Part shown: positions 32,570 through 35,491 of the stretch, piece by piece
How the letters are laid out: each line of letters begins with the position of its first letter
Numbering within the stretch: the first letter of the stretch is position 1
Assembly: GCA_964500225.1 (NCBI GenBank)
Contig: CAZCOA010000027.1
Span: 1-35,491 of the forward strand
Origin: JAAYDY01 sp964500225
Lineage (GTDB): Bacteria > Planctomycetota > Phycisphaerae > FEN-1346 > JAACEH01
Direction of reading: 5' to 3'
Length of the DNA stretch: 35,491 nt
Position numbers and translations under genes: made by a program
The notes under the pieces: model-generated
The model's input: the letters and a program-made list of their open reading frames with translations, nothing else
What the model was told of the DNA's origin: nothing
Database searches by the model: none

Positions 32570-32920
32570 ATGGCCGTTCAACGCTGGAGCGATACCATCC
32601 TGGTAGCCACGCCGCCGCAGGATCCCGGATTCACGGAGGATCTGAACGAAGTGATGGACTTGGTGGAAGCCGACGGCCGTCTGGCTGTCGTCATCGACAT
32701 GAAGGATGTGGAGTACGTCGGCAGTTCCAATTTGTCGCTGCTCTTGCGTCTGCGCAAGCGGCTGCTCAATCACGCGCAACGTCTGGTACTGTGCAGCGTC
32801 AACACGAAGATATGGGGCACGTTCCTGGTTACCGGACTGGAGGCGCTGTTCACATTTGCCGACGACGTGACCACGGCGCTGGCCGGCCTGGAATCGAATC
32901 GCCACCACCAGCAAGGGTGA
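32570..32920 (+). CDS. STAS domain protein, anti-sigma factor antagonist type
   Basis: The 116-residue protein matches the STAS fold of SpoIIAA-like anti-anti-sigma factors. It has a central strand, VVIDMKDVEYVGSSNLSLLLRL, which carries the usual phosphorylation-site loop (GSSNL in place of the common DSSGL), followed by RLVLCSVN and the TGLEALFTFADD end. Such proteins release a sigma factor or partner when unphosphorylated. The expected kinase and anti-sigma are not adjacent. The start at 32570 has GGGAGGAG just upstream. An in-frame ATG at 32522 would overlap the RNase HII-like gene by 17 bases and is less likely. Confidence 0.85.
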   Translation: MAVQRWSDTILVATPPQDPGFTEDLNEVMDLVEADGRLAVVIDMKDVEYVGSSNLSLLLRLRKRLLNHAQRLVLCSVNTKIWGTFLVTGLEALFTFADDVTTALAGLESNRHHQQG

Positions 32921-33000
32921 CGCATCCCGTCGGCGCGGTGTCCCGATGCGTCCGCACGACGTCATTCCCGCAATCTGCCACAAGACGAAAGGACTGAACC

Positions 33001-34917
33001 ATGGCTGCCAAGTCGCCGCATTTGGAGTTGCTTCCCGTACCGCAGGAGATTCGACATCGTTCGGGTGTGTGGAAGCTGCCCGATGATCTTCTGGTGAGCC
33101 TTCCGCCGGGCAGCGGCCGCATGGAACTGACGGCGGCACGACAACTCGTCGCGGACCTGGCGTCGTTGGGGGTGGAGGCTCGCCTAGCCAGGCGTTCCGG
33201 TAACGATGATGCTCCGCCGACCTCGGGAATTACGCTGCGCCGCAACCGCGTGTTCGGCGGCGAGGAGGCCTACGAGCTGGCCGTCGGCGCCGCGGGCGCC
33301 AGCGTATCGGCCAACGGTCCGCGCGGCCTGTTCTACGGCGCGCAGACGTTGCGGCAACTGCTGCGACAGTTCGGGCGTAAACTCCCGGCGGTGGCGATCC
33401 GCGACTGGCCCGAGATGGCCCTGCGCGGCGTCTATCACGACATCTCGCGCGGCCGCGTGCCCACGCTCGACACGCTGAAGTACCTGGTCGAGCTGCTGGC
33501 CTCCATGAAGGTCAACGCCCTGTCGCTCTACGTCGAGTACCCTTACCGCTACGAGCGTCACCCGCGAATCTGGGAAGACACCGATCCCCTGACGGCCGAA
33601 GACATTCTGGAGCTTCAGGAACACTGCAAGGATCACGGCATCGACCTGATCCCGAGCCAGGCCAGCTTCGGACATCTGGAACGGTTGCTGACGAAACCGC
33701 CGTACCGCGATCTGGCCAACACGCCGTCGAGCGGCACGTTGGCCGGTTCGCGCAAGTTCTCGCGTCAGGGGACGAGCCTGGACCCGACGAACCCGCGGAG
33801 TGAGAAACTGATTGCGGAGTTGTACGACGAGTTTCTGCCGCAGTTCGATTCGCCGTACTTCAACGCTTGTTGCGACGAGGTGTGGGACCTGGGCCAGGGC
33901 AAGAGCGAGCCGCGGGCCCGGCGTATCGGCAAGGGCCGCCTGTTCGCGGAGTTCATCTGCAAGATCTACCGCCTGACGAAACAACACGGCAAGCAGCTGA
34001 TGATCTGGGCCGACATTCTGAAGCGTCACGCGGACGCGGTCGGCTTGATCCCCAAGGACGTGATCTTCCTGAACTGGTGGTACAACGCCGAGTCGAAGGA
34101 GTGGATGATCGACCATAGCCGCAACATTCGCAAGTCGGGCCATGAATTGGTAGTCTGCCCCGGAGTGAACAACTGGGGGGCGTTCATGCCACGGCTGGGG
34201 ACGATGCGGGACAACATTGCGAATTTCGCTGCGGCGGGGCAACAGTTCAAGGCTCTGGGCCTGCTGAACACGGAGTGGGGCGACGGCGGGCACTTCAACC
34301 TGCTGGGCACCGCCCTGCCGGGATTCGCCAGCGGCGCCGAGCACGCCTGGGCCCACAGCAAGGCCGACCGAGCGACCATCGGCCGCCGCTGGTCGCTGCA
34401 CGTCCTGGGCGACGCCACGGGCACGGCCGAGCGCGTGGTAGAGGCAGCCGACCTCCGGGACGCCGACCATGCCCTAGTGCGAACGGGCCTGGGCGACGAA
34501 AACCGGCTGGACTTTGCGGCCATGAAGACAACGCCGGAGAAACTTCTGGCGAGCCAGGAGCGGTTCCACGCACGGCTGACCGAGGCGATCGAGCTGGCAA
34601 CGCGGCTGTCGGACAGCCTTTCGCGAAACGAAGGGTCTCCGGCAGCCTTCCAGCGGCTGTTGGCGCCGGTGGAGTACGCCGTCCTGTCGGCGCTGACGCT
34701 GGCCAAGGGCGACGCCGTGTGCGGCCACCTGAACCGACTGATGGGCAACGCCGCCATCGCACGAAAACAGTACCGCAAGGCGGCCGACATCACCGAAAGC
34801 CTCGTGCCGACGTACAAGGAACTGTGGCTCGCCCGCAACCGCCGGAGCGAGCTGGACTGGTCGGTGAGCCGTTTCCGCGAGGCGGTGCGCCGCTGGCGCC
34901 GGGCGGCGCGGGCGTAG
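33001..34917 (+). CDS. Family GH20-like beta-N-acetylhexosaminidase
   Basis: GH20 enzymes remove terminal N-acetylglucosamine or N-acetylgalactosamine. The 638-residue protein has the N-terminal GH20b-type domain (about 1-130, ending in GPRGLFYGAQTLRQLL) and a TIM-barrel start at MALRGVYHDISRGRVPTLDTLKYLV. The segment PYFNACCDEVWDLG has Asp292-Glu293 as the probable catalytic pair. Further barrel strands are LMIWADIL, FLNWWYN and LLNTEWGDGG. The C-terminal 170 residues are helical and of unknown role. No signal peptide is seen, so it probably acts in the cytoplasm, for example on imported amino-sugar oligomers or cell-wall fragments. uvrC starts 8 bases after its stop. Confidence 0.85.
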   Translation: MAAKSPHLELLPVPQEIRHRSGVWKLPDDLLVSLPPGSGRMELTAARQLVADLASLGVEARLARRSGNDDAPPTSGITLRRNRVFGGEEAYELAVGAAGASVSANGPRGLFYGAQTLRQLLRQFGRKLPAVAIRDWPEMALRGVYHDISRGRVPTLDTLKYLVELLASMKVNALSLYVEYPYRYERHPRIWEDTDPLTAEDILELQEHCKDHGIDLIPSQASFGHLERLLTKPPYRDLANTPSSGTLAGSRKFSRQGTSLDPTNPRSEKLIAELYDEFLPQFDSPYFNACCDEVWDLGQGKSEPRARRIGKGRLFAEFICKIYRLTKQHGKQLMIWADILKRHADAVGLIPKDVIFLNWWYNAESKEWMIDHSRNIRKSGHELVVCPGVNNWGAFMPRLGTMRDNIANFAAAGQQFKALGLLNTEWGDGGHFNLLGTALPGFASGAEHAWAHSKADRATIGRRWSLHVLGDATGTAERVVEAADLRDADHALVRTGLGDENRLDFAAMKTTPEKLLASQERFHARLTEAIELATRLSDSLSRNEGSPAAFQRLLAPVEYAVLSALTLAKGDAVCGHLNRLMGNAAIARKQYRKAADITESLVPTYKELWLARNRRSELDWSVSRFREAVRRWRRAARA

Positions 34918-34925
34918 GGGTTCCC

Positions 34926-35491
34926 ATGGCCGACGTGAAGGAGAAGGTTCAGCAGTTGCCGCACAAGCCGGGGTGCTACCTGATGAAGGACGCCCGCGGC
35001 ACGGTGCTCTACGTCGGCAAGGCCAAGGATCTGCGCAACCGCGTGAGCAGCTACTTCGCCGACTCGGCCGACCTGACGCCCGACAAGCGGCGCATGGTGG
35101 CCCAGGTGGCTGACATCGACTACCTGGAGACGGCCGACGAGGTGGACGCGGTGCTGACCGAGGCACGGCTCATCAAGGACATTCAGCCGCCGTTCAACGT
35201 CCGCCTGACCGACGACAAGACGTTTCCGTATCTGGAAATCACGACGCGCGAGGACTTTCCGGCGGTGTATCTGACGCGGACGCCGCGGCCGCGATCGAAA
35301 CTCTACGGCCCGTTCACCGACGTCAAGGGCCTACGTGCCGCGCTGCCGATCCTCCAGGAGATATTCCGGTTCCGGACGTGCGAGCTGGACATCCGGGCCG
35401 ACGACCCGAAACTTCGCTACAACCGGCCGTGCCTGCTCTGCCCGATCAAGCGGTGTTGGGGGCCGTGCGCGGGCCGGATTTCGCGCGACGA
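34926..35491 (+). CDS. uvrC: Excinuclease ABC subunit C, 3' end off the window
   Basis: UvrC makes both incisions during nucleotide excision repair. The visible 188 codons cover the GIY-YIG nuclease domain, GCYLMKDARGTVLYVGKAKDLRNRVSSYF, which makes the 3' cut. LTEARLIKDIQPPFNVRLTDDKTFPYLEI and the KLYGPFTD segment follow. After them come FRTC and RPCLLCPIKRCWGPCAG, the cysteine cluster that in E. coli UvrC holds an iron-sulfur cluster. One cysteine in this stretch (CLLC) is additional to the usual pattern. The UvrB-binding and C-terminal nuclease domains lie beyond the window. It starts 8 bases after the hexosaminidase stop, so co-transcription is likely. Confidence 0.95.
   Translation, partial: MADVKEKVQQLPHKPGCYLMKDARGTVLYVGKAKDLRNRVSSYFADSADLTPDKRRMVAQVADIDYLETADEVDAVLTEARLIKDIQPPFNVRLTDDKTFPYLEITTREDFPAVYLTRTPRPRSKLYGPFTDVKGLRAALPILQEIFRFRTCELDIRADDPKLRYNRPCLLCPIKRCWGPCAGRISRD

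Overview
The window is GC-rich bacterial chromosome with ordinary, densely packed housekeeping genes on both strands. It most likely comes from a planctomycete (Planctomycetota, perhaps Phycisphaerae-like), probably a draft or metagenome-assembled genome. That placement is inference. It rests on the PEP-CTERM surface protein, a pyrophosphate-type phosphofructokinase, two GroEL paralogues, several large unclassified membrane, HEAT and lipoproteins, and a 100-N scaffold gap at 7276-7375.

Layout. A TauE/SafE permease runs off the left edge on the minus strand. Diverging from it is a full-length but divergent UvrA. Next comes a minus-strand block, in transcription order: groEL (GGM tail), groES, groEL (acidic tail), the gap, dnaJ without its 5' end, grpE, an FmdB zinc ribbon and yacG, ending at a hairpin. 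A separately promoted membrane protein follows. After a plus-strand lipoprotein, the minus strand carries polA, coaE and rho. From 17.9 kb on there is a membrane-anchored coiled-coil protein with a BRCT-like C-terminus, a small membrane protein with a HEAT-repeat protein, an aspartate-type aminotransferase, a FAD oxidoreductase, a trypsin-like protease with a DnaJ-type zinc finger, PPi-PFK, a cyclophilin lipoprotein, a HAD-IIA phosphatase, a PEP-CTERM protein, an RNase HII-like protein, a STAS protein, a GH20 hexosaminidase and the start of uvrC.

How it works together. The clearest functional group is protein folding (two chaperonins, co-chaperonin, DnaJ and GrpE), with a cyclophilin and an HtrA-like protease elsewhere acting in the envelope. 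Genome maintenance is represented by the UvrA-type protein, UvrC, PolI and an RNase HII-like nuclease. dnaK, hrcA and a CIRCE element are not in the window.

There is no CRISPR array, insertion sequence, phage, tRNA or rRNA that I can see. The less ordinary items are the BRCT-like membrane protein, the protease/zinc-finger fusion, the divergent RNase HII-like protein, the palindromes upstream of the GGM-tailed groEL, and a divergent promoter pair with long hairpin-rich leaders at 17.6-18.2 kb.
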